From Sulfurihydrogenibium azorense Az-Fu1 (GTDB taxonomy: Bacteria; Aquificota; Aquificia; Aquificales; Hydrogenothermaceae): a DNA stretch of 64,000 nt. How positions within the stretch are numbered: position 1 is the first letter of the stretch; each line of letters opens with the position of its first letter. The position numbers and the translations under genes are program-made. Positions 33,894 through 44,870 of this stretch are shown here, in pieces. The DNA lies in contig NC_012438.1 of assembly GCF_000021545.1 (NCBI RefSeq), forward strand, positions 616,002 to 680,001. The letters are read 5' to 3'. The notes under the pieces were generated by a model. It saw only the letters and a program-made list of their open reading frames with translations, was not told the origin of the DNA and made no database searches.

Positions 33894-34701
33894 AAAATTT
33901 TATGTAAAGACAACTGCTAATCTAAAAGATTTTATCGCAGCAAGTTTAAATATCTCAAAAAACCAAGCAAAAGATATAATAGACAGTAGAAACGTTTTAG
34001 TAAACAACAAAAGAGTCTGGATAGCATCTCACACTTTAAAAGAAGGAGATGTAGTTGAAATACTACAGCCGCAGCAGCCAGCTACAAAAGAGTTAAAAAT
34101 AATTTACGAAGATGAGTATATAGTAGCTGTAAATAAACCACCAACACTTTTAAGTGATAGAGAAAAAGATTCTGTAGAGTTTATTTTAAGAGAAAAGTCA
34201 AAAAATCCAAAAATAAAAGCAATTCATAGACTTGATAAAGAAACTTCAGGGATACTTTTACTTGCAAAAGATTATAAAGTTTTTGAAAGATTTAAAGAGT
34301 TGTGGGAAGATAAAATTGTATTTAAGCTTTATCTTGCAATATCCCACAACGAAGCAAACTTTAACCACTTAACAGTAAATTTACCAGTAGATGATAAACC
34401 TGCAGTAAGCCATATAAAACTTGTGAAAAAAGGTAATGGCTTTTCTTACTTTCAAGTAAGGATAGAGACTGGAAGAAAACATCAGATAAGAAAACATCTA
34501 TCAAGTATAAGACACCCAATAGTAGGAGACAAAATTTACGGAGTTAAAAAGTTAGAACACAACTTACTCAAAAGGGTAAATCGTCAAATGCTTCACTCTT
34601 ATAAACTTTCATTTTTCCACCCTTATAAAAACAAAAAGATAGACTTAGTAGCAGAAATCCCAACAGATTTTAAAAATGTTCTTAACTATTTAAACCTTTA
34701 A
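33886..34701 (+). CDS. RluA-family pseudouridine synthase
   Basis: 271 residues. Residues 1-60 form an S4 RNA-binding domain (KDFIAASLNISKNQAKDIIDS). The catalytic core has AIHRLDKETSGILLLAKD with the essential aspartate, then RIETGRKHQIRKHL (RTGRxHQIR) and HPIVGDKIYG. RluA-type enzymes modify uridines in 23S rRNA or tRNA; which site is modified cannot be told. It converges with pabB and their ends overlap by 12 bases. Confidence 0.88.
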   Translation: MIKKFYVKTTANLKDFIAASLNISKNQAKDIIDSRNVLVNNKRVWIASHTLKEGDVVEILQPQQPATKELKIIYEDEYIVAVNKPPTLLSDREKDSVEFILREKSKNPKIKAIHRLDKETSGILLLAKDYKVFERFKELWEDKIVFKLYLAISHNEANFNHLTVNLPVDDKPAVSHIKLVKKGNGFSYFQVRIETGRKHQIRKHLSSIRHPIVGDKIYGVKKLEHNLLKRVNRQMLHSYKLSFFHPYKNKKIDLVAEIPTDFKNVLNYLNL

Positions 34702-35856
34702 ACTTTCTAAACCGATTGCTTTAAGGTTAGCTTTAGCCTTTAATAAAGTTTCTTCCCACTCTTTTTCCGGAGTTGAGTCTGATACTATACCACTACCTAC
34801 GTATATGTAAGCTTTATCTTTCTTAAAGAGAATCTGTCTAATGGCTACACTCATAACAAAGTTAAGATTAGGCTTTATTAAAACTGTAGCTCCACAGTAA
34901 ACAGACCTTCTTTTATCTTCAAGCTCTTCTATCACTTCCATAGCTCTCTTTTTTGGAGCTCCAGTTACAGACCCGGGAGGAAATGTGCTTTCTATGATTC
35001 TATCAATAGATAAACCTTCTTTTAATATGCCACTTACAGTAGAACTCATCTGGTATAAAGTTGAGTACTGTGTTATCTCAAATAATTTATCTACTTTTAT
35101 GTTGTTGGCTATTTTACCTAAATCATTTCTCATTAGGTCAGTTATCATAAGGTTTTCTGCTTTTTCTTTTTGACTTGTTTTTAACTCTTCTTTTAATTTT
35201 TCGTCTAACTCTGGATTGCCTGTTTTCTTTACTGTGCCTTTAATTGGTTTTGTTTTTATTAAATTCCCATTTTTTTCTAAAAAAAGCTCCATAGAAGCTG
35301 ATATTAAAGAAAACTCTGGATTTTTAATAAGCATCATATAATCTGTTGGTTGGATGTTTATTAGGTTAAAAAATATTGTATCTTTGTTAAAATAGCCGTT
35401 TATATCTATTCTGTGGGATAAGTTGATTTGATAAAAGTCTCCACTTTCTATATATTTTTTTGCAGTGTTAACTTTTTTTATAAAATCATCTTTTGTTGTG
35501 TTGAAAATTACTTTTTGAGCTTTAGAAGTAAAGCTATCTTTTAATTTTTTTTCAACTTCAATGTAGTTTTTATGAAACTCTAAGTAAATAAGGGGAAAGT
35601 TTGTATCATCTTTTTTGGGAGACTTTTTAGATAAAATAAAATCGTTGTAATCGTAAGATATAAAGCCTACTGCAAAAAGTTTTTTCTTTTTAACTATACT
35701 TTCTGTAAGTTTTAAAGGTTTTTTAGTTTTTATTAAACGACCGTTTAGATAGGTACGATTTTTGTATACTTTTAGTGTAAATACAGGTTTATTGAATAAA
35801 AAAAGACCTTGCTTACCTAACCATCCATCAGAAGAATTACTGTAGAGGAAAATCAT
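34690..35856 (-). CDS. pabB: Aminodeoxychorismate synthase component I
   Basis: Chorismate-utilising enzyme making 4-amino-4-deoxychorismate for folate. The core shows FYQINLSHRID, the lysine motif KPIKGTVKK (PabB has PIKGT where TrpE has PIAGT), ENLMITDLMRNDLGKI, and TFPPGSVTGAPKKRAMEVI. The N-terminal third is shortened and diverged. The start is taken as ATG 35856; a GTG at 35874 is also open but lies only a base after a G-rich stretch. No PabC domain is fused. It is convergent with rluA. Confidence 0.85.
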   Translation of the reverse strand: MIFLYSNSSDGWLGKQGLFLFNKPVFTLKVYKNRTYLNGRLIKTKKPLKLTESIVKKKKLFAVGFISYDYNDFILSKKSPKKDDTNFPLIYLEFHKNYIEVEKKLKDSFTSKAQKVIFNTTKDDFIKKVNTAKKYIESGDFYQINLSHRIDINGYFNKDTIFFNLINIQPTDYMMLIKNPEFSLISASMELFLEKNGNLIKTKPIKGTVKKTGNPELDEKLKEELKTSQKEKAENLMITDLMRNDLGKIANNIKVDKLFEITQYSTLYQMSSTVSGILKEGLSIDRIIESTFPPGSVTGAPKKRAMEVIEELEDKRRSVYCGATVLIKPNLNFVMSVAIRQILFKKDKAYIYVGSGIVSDSTPEKEWEETLLKAKANLKAIGLESLKV

Positions 35857-35910
35857 AAAAATATTATATAACACTCCCCCCTCCCTCCAGGGGAGAGGAA
35901 GATTTATATT

Positions 35911-36402
35911 TTAAGGGCAAGAGTCGGAGTAAGGAACTTTTCCAAGTCCTATTAAAAAGGCTTTAAAAGGCTCCATAAATTTCATAGCTTCAACTTTTGA
36001 TCCTTGAAAAGTCATTTTTGACATAATTCCCATACCCATAAAGCCAAACTCACCTTTTGCTAAAGATTTCCAGTTTTGGTCCGTTGCGTACATTACAAAC
36101 TCTGGGTTAGGATCTTTTGCTTCTCCACCATAGATACAAACAGCTTTCCCATTTTCATACTTAATTCTAACTTCTACTTTTTTATGAGGATTACAATCCT
36201 GTCTGTAAAACTGTATTGTTTTATAGCCTTTTTCTTTTTTTACGTTATATTCAGCCCACTCTGCCATAGTAGTTTGAAGGTTTTGATTCCAGTAATCACA
36301 GAACTTTTTAGTCCACTCTGGACCCATCCAAGGGTCAGCTGCGTAAGACATACTTATAAAAGAAAGGGACAAAACTGTCCCTAAAACAACCTTTTTATTC
36401 AT
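35911..36402 (-). CDS. Secreted SCP2-like protein
   Basis: 163 residues with a clear signal peptide (MNKKVVLGTVLSLSFISMSYA). The mature protein has a four-cysteine, tryptophan-rich N-terminal half and a C-terminal stretch EFGFMGMGIMSKMTFQGSKVEAMKFMEPFKAFL, which resembles the SCP2/sterol-carrier fold. It follows the FadL-like porin by 18 bases in the same direction, so it may bind a hydrophobic substrate in the periplasm after uptake; this is inference from context. AGGTAGGGAG lies upstream of the ATG. Confidence 0.6.
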   Translation of the reverse strand: MNKKVVLGTVLSLSFISMSYAADPWMGPEWTKKFCDYWNQNLQTTMAEWAEYNVKKEKGYKTIQFYRQDCNPHKKVEVRIKYENGKAVCIYGGEAKDPNPEFVMYATDQNWKSLAKGEFGFMGMGIMSKMTFQGSKVEAMKFMEPFKAFLIGLGKVPYSDSCP

Positions 36403-36420
36403 AACTCCCTACCTCCAACC

Positions 36421-37641
36421 TTAGAAAGACCATCTTAAAGCTATACCAACTTCATTTTGTGCGTTTTTAGCTCCAACTGTTGCGTTCGCATCACCCATTA
36501 AAGCATTTTGTCCACTTGATTCAACTTTTTTCTCAAATGCATGAACATACGCTAAATCAACTGCAAAGTTTTTTGTAAATTGATAACTTCCACCAAATGA
36601 TATATGGTGTTCTGTAATCGCTGGGAAGCCAATTAGATTGAACCATTGAACGTTAAAGTCTGGGAAAGGTTGTGCTAAACTTGGTATATTATTTGTTGGC
36701 ATCATTCCGTTCAATCCAGAATAGCTTCTGATCGGAGATTTACCATAGTTATAACCAGCTCTTAATTTTAATGCTTGATTTACTTGATATTCACCACCAA
36801 CTGCTATAACAGTTTGGTCTTTCCATTTAAATTGTTTATAACCATCTGCATCAGACCAGTTAATCCATCTTAAATCTAAACCAACTTTTAAGTTTGGTAA
36901 TACTCTATAACCAATACCAGCCGCAACTTCTTGAGGCTGTTGTAATTTTAGGTCTTCATATGAACCATCGCCATTACTATCAAATACATGCTTATATTTC
37001 ATTGAAACAGGAGATTGATAGTTAAAACCTACTGTTAAATCTCCAACTTTATAACCTATACCTAATTGTGCGCCTACACCATAGGAAGATGATTGACCTC
37101 CGCCTGCATTAGCACCCATATCAAGAGAACCCCATGCTAAATTAAGCCCTACACCAACTGATAAATTAGGATTCACTTGATAAGAAACAGCCGGAATAAT
37201 TCTCATAAACTGTAAAGTCGTATGCATATTTGCTAATCTTGGGTCTTTATTTCTATAATCTACACCCATACCAGAAACACCGTATGCAGCAATACCGACA
37301 ACCACTTGATCATTTATTCTGTTTGTAATTCCTATCTCTGGTACAGTAAAGAAGTTTGCTCTTGAAGAAACATAACCAGTATCACCATTTGTTGAACCAT
37401 TATATCTTGCTTTTACTGATGGCATAAATAAAATACCACCAAAGCTTACAGCAAAGCCTTTTTCTGAGTTCATCCATGCTGGGTTTCTAAAGATTGAATC
37501 AACAGAGCCAATTGGCATACCAACACCAATACCACCCATCGCTTGAGATGCTGGAGTAACACCTATCATGTTATCTCCGTTTGTTGCCATTGCGGACCCT
37601 GCCACTGCAAGAATTGCCGCTGACGCTAAAACTTTTCTCAT
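36421..37641 (-). CDS. FadL/OmpP1-type outer-membrane transporter
   Basis: 406 residues with a signal peptide ending SAMA, then NGDNMIGVTPASQAMGGIGVGMPIGSVD as in the FadL N-terminal hatch (with the NPAWM phrase replacing NPA). It has 14-strand-type beta-barrel repeats and ends in a C-terminal RWSF. The family moves hydrophobic compounds (long-chain fatty acids, aromatics) across the outer membrane. AGGAGG is retained seven bases ahead of the ATG, but an IS begins 34 bases upstream (37676), so its native promoter has been separated. Confidence 0.82.
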   Translation of the reverse strand: MRKVLASAAILAVAGSAMATNGDNMIGVTPASQAMGGIGVGMPIGSVDSIFRNPAWMNSEKGFAVSFGGILFMPSVKARYNGSTNGDTGYVSSRANFFTVPEIGITNRINDQVVVGIAAYGVSGMGVDYRNKDPRLANMHTTLQFMRIIPAVSYQVNPNLSVGVGLNLAWGSLDMGANAGGGQSSSYGVGAQLGIGYKVGDLTVGFNYQSPVSMKYKHVFDSNGDGSYEDLKLQQPQEVAAGIGYRVLPNLKVGLDLRWINWSDADGYKQFKWKDQTVIAVGGEYQVNQALKLRAGYNYGKSPIRSYSGLNGMMPTNNIPSLAQPFPDFNVQWFNLIGFPAITEHHISFGGSYQFTKNFAVDLAYVHAFEKKVESSGQNALMGDANATVGAKNAQNEVGIALRWSF

Positions 37642-37660
37642 AATACTAACCTCCTATAAT

Positions 37661-37675
37661 TTAATAAATTTTTTA
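37661..37675. repeat. Target-site duplication, left copy (IS copy 2)
   Basis: TTAATAAATTTTTTA before the IS, repeated exactly at 38633-38647. Fifteen bases is longer than the 10-base duplication at copy 1. Confidence 0.85.
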
Positions 37676-37689
37676 ACTCTAATTTCCAA
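37661..37689 (-). promoter_or_regulatory. Possible hybrid promoter made by IS end and flank
   Basis: Read leftward: TTGGAA (37689-37684) in the IS terminal repeat, a 17-base spacer, and TATTAA (37666-37661) in the flanking duplication. Both hexamers match consensus at four of six positions. It points at the FadL-like gene and could drive it after insertion. Confidence 0.35.
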
Positions 37690-38632
37690 TTTAAATAATT
37701 TTAAAACAAACCAAGACAAGTAGCAAAACTTAAAGCTAAAATGAAGAAGTTTATCTTAGCTTTAAATCCTTCTAAAGATACTGCCCTGATATCCTCTATT
37801 CCCATATAGTATAACTTGCTAAATACTGTCTCTATTCTCTTCCTTACTCTCTTTAAAAACTCTTGTTTATCCTTTTGTTTGTGATGTACTTTCCCCTTCT
37901 TTCTTATAGCCTCTAACTCTATTCCTAAACTCTTAAATTCTTCTTTTAAATCCTTTGAATTAAAAGCTTTGTCTGCTATTATTGTCCCTTTGTTTAATAT
38001 ATCTATCAAAACACTGTCCTCTTTTACTTCCTTTAAAAAGTTTATATCATGCTTTGAAGCTGGAATAATCTCATATCCTATCGGTCTTTTGTAATAATCC
38101 ACTATTAATCCTATTTTAAAACCAAACCATTCTTTTGCTGCATTGTTTCCTTTGTATAACTTACCAGAAACTTTCTTGTTTCTTTTCATTCTTTGATTTT
38201 TACAAACAGGTATTGGTTTTGTATCTGCTATGTATACTGTGGTTATCTTCTCAGAAAATAAATTTGTAAGAATGATTGAGATTACTTGAGCAAGTTTATA
38301 TAGTTTTTTAGCTCTTTTTACTATTGCTGGTAATTGAGGAACATAAGGGAAAAGGTCATTGTAATTCTCTTTAAATTCCTTAAGTGTTATTTTGTAATCA
38401 CCTTTTCTATAGCTCATAGAAAATATGATGAGAGTTATAAGCTCTACATCAGAGAATTTAGGCTTATTTGTTTTATGTTTATGTTTTATGAGTTTTAGGA
38501 TTTCATCTGTCAGAATATAAACGTTTATGATATAATCTCTAAAAGTCATGATTTTACCTCCAGTGGTAGTTTTACTTTATGATACCACTGGAGTTTTTTT
38601 ATTTCATCTTTTTTTGAATTGGAAATTAGGGT
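37676..38632 (-). mobile_element. IS982-type insertion sequence, copy 2
   Basis: 957-base element, the same IS as copy 1 but on the minus strand, with ends ACTCTAATTTCC and GGAAATTAGGGT. It is flanked by a 15-base direct repeat. It lies between the FadL-like gene and lptD. Terminal hairpin before the transposase is present, with the outermost pair lost (38584-38590 region, C to A change). Confidence 0.92.
37701..38549 (-). CDS. IS982-family transposase, copy 2
   Basis: 282 residues identical to the transposase at 12606, including D109, D193 and E240. Intact and with the same GGAGG and ATG context. Two identical intact copies in one window mean the element is active or was very recently. Confidence 0.92.
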   Translation of the reverse strand: MTFRDYIINVYILTDEILKLIKHKHKTNKPKFSDVELITLIIFSMSYRKGDYKITLKEFKENYNDLFPYVPQLPAIVKRAKKLYKLAQVISIILTNLFSEKITTVYIADTKPIPVCKNQRMKRNKKVSGKLYKGNNAAKEWFGFKIGLIVDYYKRPIGYEIIPASKHDINFLKEVKEDSVLIDILNKGTIIADKAFNSKDLKEEFKSLGIELEAIRKKGKVHHKQKDKQEFLKRVRKRIETVFSKLYYMGIEDIRAVSLEGFKAKINFFILALSFATCLGLF

Positions 38633-38647
38633 TTAATAAATTTTTTA
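38633..38647. repeat. Target-site duplication, right copy (IS copy 2)
   Basis: TTAATAAATTTTTTA directly after the IS, matching 37661-37675. Confidence 0.85.
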
Positions 38648-38715
38648 TTTACGGTAAACATTGAATACAAAAATTGTAAGGTTGTCAAACACTAACCAAA
38701 TGTAATGGTTTGTTA

Positions 38716-38724
38716 TGCTATAAT
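38716..38724 (+). promoter_or_regulatory. Extended -10 promoter of lptD
   Basis: TGCTATAAT is a perfect extended -10, 37 bases ahead of the lptD ATG and downstream of the IS, so lptD expression should not depend on the insertion. Confidence 0.6.
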
Positions 38725-38761
38725 TGTTTTTCCTGAAAAAGATAATCTTTGAGAGTTGTTA

Positions 38762-40771
38762 ATGAGATTTATATTTTTATTTCTATTGACTTTTTTTGTT
38801 TTTACATACGGAGAAGTTAACAACGTTTTAATAGAGTCTGATAGTGTAGAGAGAGATAAAGATGATGTTATTACAGCTAAGGGTAATGTTGTAATCACTT
38901 ACTTTGATAAAGTTTTAAAATCTGATGTTGTTATATACGATACAAAAAATAAAAAAATTACACTTCCACAAAAGTTTTACATCAAAACAAAAACATTTGA
39001 AGGAACAGGTAGTAAAGGATGGTTTAGTATAGAAGATGATGAGGGAGAGATTTTTGATTACGAGGGAACAGTTGACGGAGTGTACTCAGTAAGAGGAAAG
39101 TATTTAAAAAAAGTTAAAGATACTTACTACTTTACCGATGGAGAGTTTTCTTCTTGTCCTTTTAATCAGTATGACTGGAACATCAAAGCAAAATCTGGAA
39201 AGTTAAAAGAAAACGATAAACTTCAAGCTTACAATATGACTTTTAGATTCTGTAGAATTCCAATTTTTTATACTCCTTACTTTTCTTATCCGACTATTGA
39301 TAGAAAATCAGGACTACTTCAACCTATCATAGGCCAAGACACCTATAACACTTTTGTTTACAAACAACCAATATTTTTTGTTATAAACGACAGCTCCGAT
39401 ATAACCATCACAACAGATTACAGAAATAAACAAGGATTTGGTTTGTCTACAGAATATAGAAAGTTGTTTGATAAAGGTGTATATTTAAACTCACAGATAG
39501 ATTTATTTAAAGAAAAATCTAACGGCTCTTGGTGGCAAAACAGAGACAAAACACCTATAACAAACAGATGGAGAGTTAGATTAGATACTAACTACTCACC
39601 TTTTAATAACTGGCAGATTTATACAAAAATTGACATTCCAAGTGATAAATACTTCTTTGAAGATTTTTATAACTTTTCTTTTTTAAAGTACACAGCATTT
39701 ACCCAATCTTACATTACAGCAAGAACAGGCACAAAAGACTACCTTTTAGAAACTAACCTTAACTACTTTTATGACCTTACAGCTCCAAACAATAAACAAA
39801 CTCTGCAGAAACTTCCAGAAATAAGATTTTACTGGAAAGAAAGACAATTTTTTAATCTACCTGTATTCTACGACTTTTTATCAGAATCAACATACTTTTA
39901 CAGACAAGAAGGAACCTCTGGACTCAGATTTGATAATATCTTAAGACTGTCTAACTACACTTACTTTGGTAGCATTTTAAATAATATTGAACTATCTCCA
40001 AGATTAACTTTATATTTAAACACCAAAAATCAAAACACTATAGATACAAGATTTTTAATTCCTATTAAAAATACAACTCAAACTACATTTATTAAAACAT
40101 ACCCAAATTTTAACCACATAATAATCCCTCAAATTTCGTTTGAGTATATCTCTAAAGTAAATCAATCAAATCTACCTATCTACGACAGAAATGACCGTAT
40201 AAATGAAAAAGAGGATATAGACCTTACACTTTACAACATCTTAAACTTTAAAAATGATTACTTTCTCCGATGGAAGTTATCCCAAGGTTATTCCTTTTTA
40301 GACCACTATTACATCGGAGATACTAAGTATAACTCTAAAACAAAACCTTTAGAAAATAGTATTTTCTTAAATATAAAAGGCTATATCCTTGACAGTATTC
40401 TATACTACGACTGGGATAAAAGGAACATCTCAAGGACAGTTTCTTCAGCTTCTATACCTATTTATAAATACGCTACCTATTCTGTATCTTACATAGAAGA
40501 CAAAGGAGATACACAACAAAATAAACAGATTTCTAACGCTTTATCTATTAACTATTTAAATTACAGTTTTAATGGCTATATTCTCACAAACCTGCAACAA
40601 AAATACACACAAAGAAAGATGTTTACATTTAACTGGAATAGAGGGTGCTGGAGTTTATCATTAGGGTATTTAGACGATTACAACATCACCACTCAAAAAC
40701 ACTACAAAACTATATACGTTATGATAAACATATTAGATATACATTATAAATTTCCTTTTGTAAGGAATTAA
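38762..40771 (+). CDS. lptD: LPS-assembly protein LptD
   Basis: Outer-membrane barrel that inserts lipopolysaccharide into the outer leaflet. Signal peptide (FIFLFLLTFFVFTYG), then the OstA/LptA-like domain VLIESDSVERDKDDVITAKGNVVITY, the cysteine in EFSSCPFNQYDWNIKAKS, and the barrel entry FYTPYFSYPTIDRKSGLLQP, all typical of LptD. The rest is a long run of amphipathic beta strands to residue 670. At about 670 residues it is short for the family. Start is ATG 38762 (an upstream TTG is open but unlikely). Its stop overlaps the convergent DUF2203 gene by 4 bases. Confidence 0.9.
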   Translation: MRFIFLFLLTFFVFTYGEVNNVLIESDSVERDKDDVITAKGNVVITYFDKVLKSDVVIYDTKNKKITLPQKFYIKTKTFEGTGSKGWFSIEDDEGEIFDYEGTVDGVYSVRGKYLKKVKDTYYFTDGEFSSCPFNQYDWNIKAKSGKLKENDKLQAYNMTFRFCRIPIFYTPYFSYPTIDRKSGLLQPIIGQDTYNTFVYKQPIFFVINDSSDITITTDYRNKQGFGLSTEYRKLFDKGVYLNSQIDLFKEKSNGSWWQNRDKTPITNRWRVRLDTNYSPFNNWQIYTKIDIPSDKYFFEDFYNFSFLKYTAFTQSYITARTGTKDYLLETNLNYFYDLTAPNNKQTLQKLPEIRFYWKERQFFNLPVFYDFLSESTYFYRQEGTSGLRFDNILRLSNYTYFGSILNNIELSPRLTLYLNTKNQNTIDTRFLIPIKNTTQTTFIKTYPNFNHIIIPQISFEYISKVNQSNLPIYDRNDRINEKEDIDLTLYNILNFKNDYFLRWKLSQGYSFLDHYYIGDTKYNSKTKPLENSIFLNIKGYILDSILYYDWDKRNISRTVSSASIPIYKYATYSVSYIEDKGDTQQNKQISNALSINYLNYSFNGYILTNLQQKYTQRKMFTFNWNRGCWSLSLGYLDDYNITTQKHYKTIYVMINILDIHYKFPFVRN

Positions 40772-41199
40772 AAATTATAAAAACTCCTTCTTGGAGGATT
40801 TTTTAGCAGTGATATTGGTTTTCTCCCCTTAAAACCTTCGTTTATTCCGTGCCAGTACATTATCTCTTCTTCATCTTCCTTCCAGCAGAGGAATATATCT
40901 TCTTCATCGTTTTTTGATGGAAAATCAACTATAACCGGGTCTATACCTTTAACTAAAACACCAAAGTTTTGTATAGTTTCTATAATCTCTTTTATTTCTG
41001 ATTCTAACATCATTACCATACTTTTAGCATACATCATTTCAAGGTCTTCTTTGTCAGTTTTTTCTTCTGAGTCTGCCAACTCTTCATATCTTGCTATGTT
41101 GTAGTAAATCTCATCTCTTTTTTCTGCTATTTCTTCTACAAGCACTTTTATCTGAGGTAAGATTGCGTTTGCTTCTTTCACTGTAAAAAATTTGTACAT
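40768..41199 (-). CDS. DUF2203-family protein
   Basis: 143 residues matching the DUF2203 pattern: an N-terminal FFTVKEANAILPQIKVLVEEI, a helical middle, and the C-terminal IQNFGVLVKGIDPVIVDFPSKN with FLCWKEDEEEIMYWHGINEGFKGRKPI. The family is small, cytoplasmic and of unknown function. The ribosome site GGAGGATTG precedes the ATG. It lies divergent from dnaN across a 123-base AT-rich gap. Confidence 0.85.
   Translation of the reverse strand: MYKFFTVKEANAILPQIKVLVEEIAEKRDEIYYNIARYEELADSEEKTDKEDLEMMYAKSMVMMLESEIKEIIETIQNFGVLVKGIDPVIVDFPSKNDEEDIFLCWKEDEEEIMYWHGINEGFKGRKPISLLKNPPRRSFYNF
40781..40806 (+). terminator. Possible terminator after lptD
   Basis: ACTCC-TTCTT-GGAGG-ATTTTTT lies 10 bases after the lptD stop, inside the opposing gene. 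The stem is short (about 4-5 pairs), so uncertain. Confidence 0.35.
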
Positions 41200-41322
41200 A
41201 TCAATCCTCCGCCAATTTTGACATCTATAATATCATAAAACTTTTTAAATTTTTCTATGATAAAAGTAAGCTAAAAAAATGATAAAATAGTATATACAAA
41301 AAATTCTGACGGGGTTTCTTCA

Positions 41323-42411
41323 ATGGATATCATTGTCGATAAAAAAAGTTTTCAAGATGCAGTTAAAAAGGTTATAGCAGAGAAAAAAGCAGCTCTACCT
41401 GTTCTTACAAATTTTCTTTTAAAGGCGGAAAATGGAAAGTTGATAATCCAAGGGACAGATTTAGAAGTCTTTACAACTTACTGGATAAACGCTGATGTAA
41501 AAGAAGAAGGTTCTGTATGTGTTAATGCCAAAAAACTTACCGATATATCAAAAGTTTTACCTGCAGCTTCTGTAAGTTTAACATTAGATAAAAACAATTT
41601 AAAAATAGTATCTGGGAAGACAAAATACTCTCTCCCAACAACAGATCCAGAAGATTTTCCTGTGTTTGAAGAGTTTCCTGCCGACCTTGCTGTAAGAGTA
41701 TCTGGAGATACCTTACTAAAAGGTATTACAAAAACTGTTTATGCAGCTTCTAAAGATGAAAGTAGGTTTGCTTTAAATGGTGTATGTTTTTCTTTTGTGG
41801 AGAAGTATTTAGATTTTGTGGCAACTGATGGGCATAGACTGGCTCTTTACAAAGGTGAAGTTTCTGGTGGTAGCATAGAAGGAAAGTACATAGTTCCTCA
41901 AAAGGCACTTAGTGAGATTAAAAAGCTTGTTTCAGAATATGATGATGTTGAAGTTGCTATATCTGGAAGTAGTATATTTTTCAAAGGATCTGACTGGATG
42001 TTATCAGCAAGACTTTTAGAAGGTGTTTTCCCTGATTACACTCAGGTTATTCCAAAGTCTTTTAATATAGAGGTAGAAGTGTTAAAAGGAGATATCTTAG
42101 ACTCTGTTAAGAGGGTTGTAGTAGCAGAAGAAAGTGATGCAAAACCTATAAAGTTAACCTTGAAAGAAAATAAACTTATAATTTCAACACCTACAGTAGA
42201 AGATGCTTACGCTGAGGACGAGATAGATATAGAGTATAACCAAGAAGAGTTTGAGATAGGATTTAACGGTAAATACATCATAGATGCTATAGATGAAATT
42301 GAAGATAGTAAGATTGTTTTAAAGTTTATAAACAAAGATAGTCAAACAGTAATAGTCCCAAAAGATGAAAGTGAGCCTTACTTAGCTGTTGTAATGCCAA
42401 TGAATATTTAA
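41323..42411 (+). CDS. dnaN: DNA polymerase III beta sliding clamp
   Basis: 362-residue processivity clamp. Three repeated DnaN domains are visible; conserved phrases include NFLLKAENGKLIIQGTDLEV in domain I, ASKDESRFALNGVCF and VATDGHRLALYKGE in domain II, and the C-terminal VVMPMNI that ends the hydrophobic partner pocket. The sequence around the start is AATTCTGACGGGGTTTCTTCAATGG, with weak ribosome site. It is followed after 15 bases by gyrB, with AAAGGAGG. Confidence 0.95.
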   Translation: MDIIVDKKSFQDAVKKVIAEKKAALPVLTNFLLKAENGKLIIQGTDLEVFTTYWINADVKEEGSVCVNAKKLTDISKVLPAASVSLTLDKNNLKIVSGKTKYSLPTTDPEDFPVFEEFPADLAVRVSGDTLLKGITKTVYAASKDESRFALNGVCFSFVEKYLDFVATDGHRLALYKGEVSGGSIEGKYIVPQKALSEIKKLVSEYDDVEVAISGSSIFFKGSDWMLSARLLEGVFPDYTQVIPKSFNIEVEVLKGDILDSVKRVVVAEESDAKPIKLTLKENKLIISTPTVEDAYAEDEIDIEYNQEEFEIGFNGKYIIDAIDEIEDSKIVLKFINKDSQTVIVPKDESEPYLAVVMPMNI

Positions 42412-44856
<2,445 letters not shown>

Positions 44857-44870
44857 TCCGAAAAAGTAAT

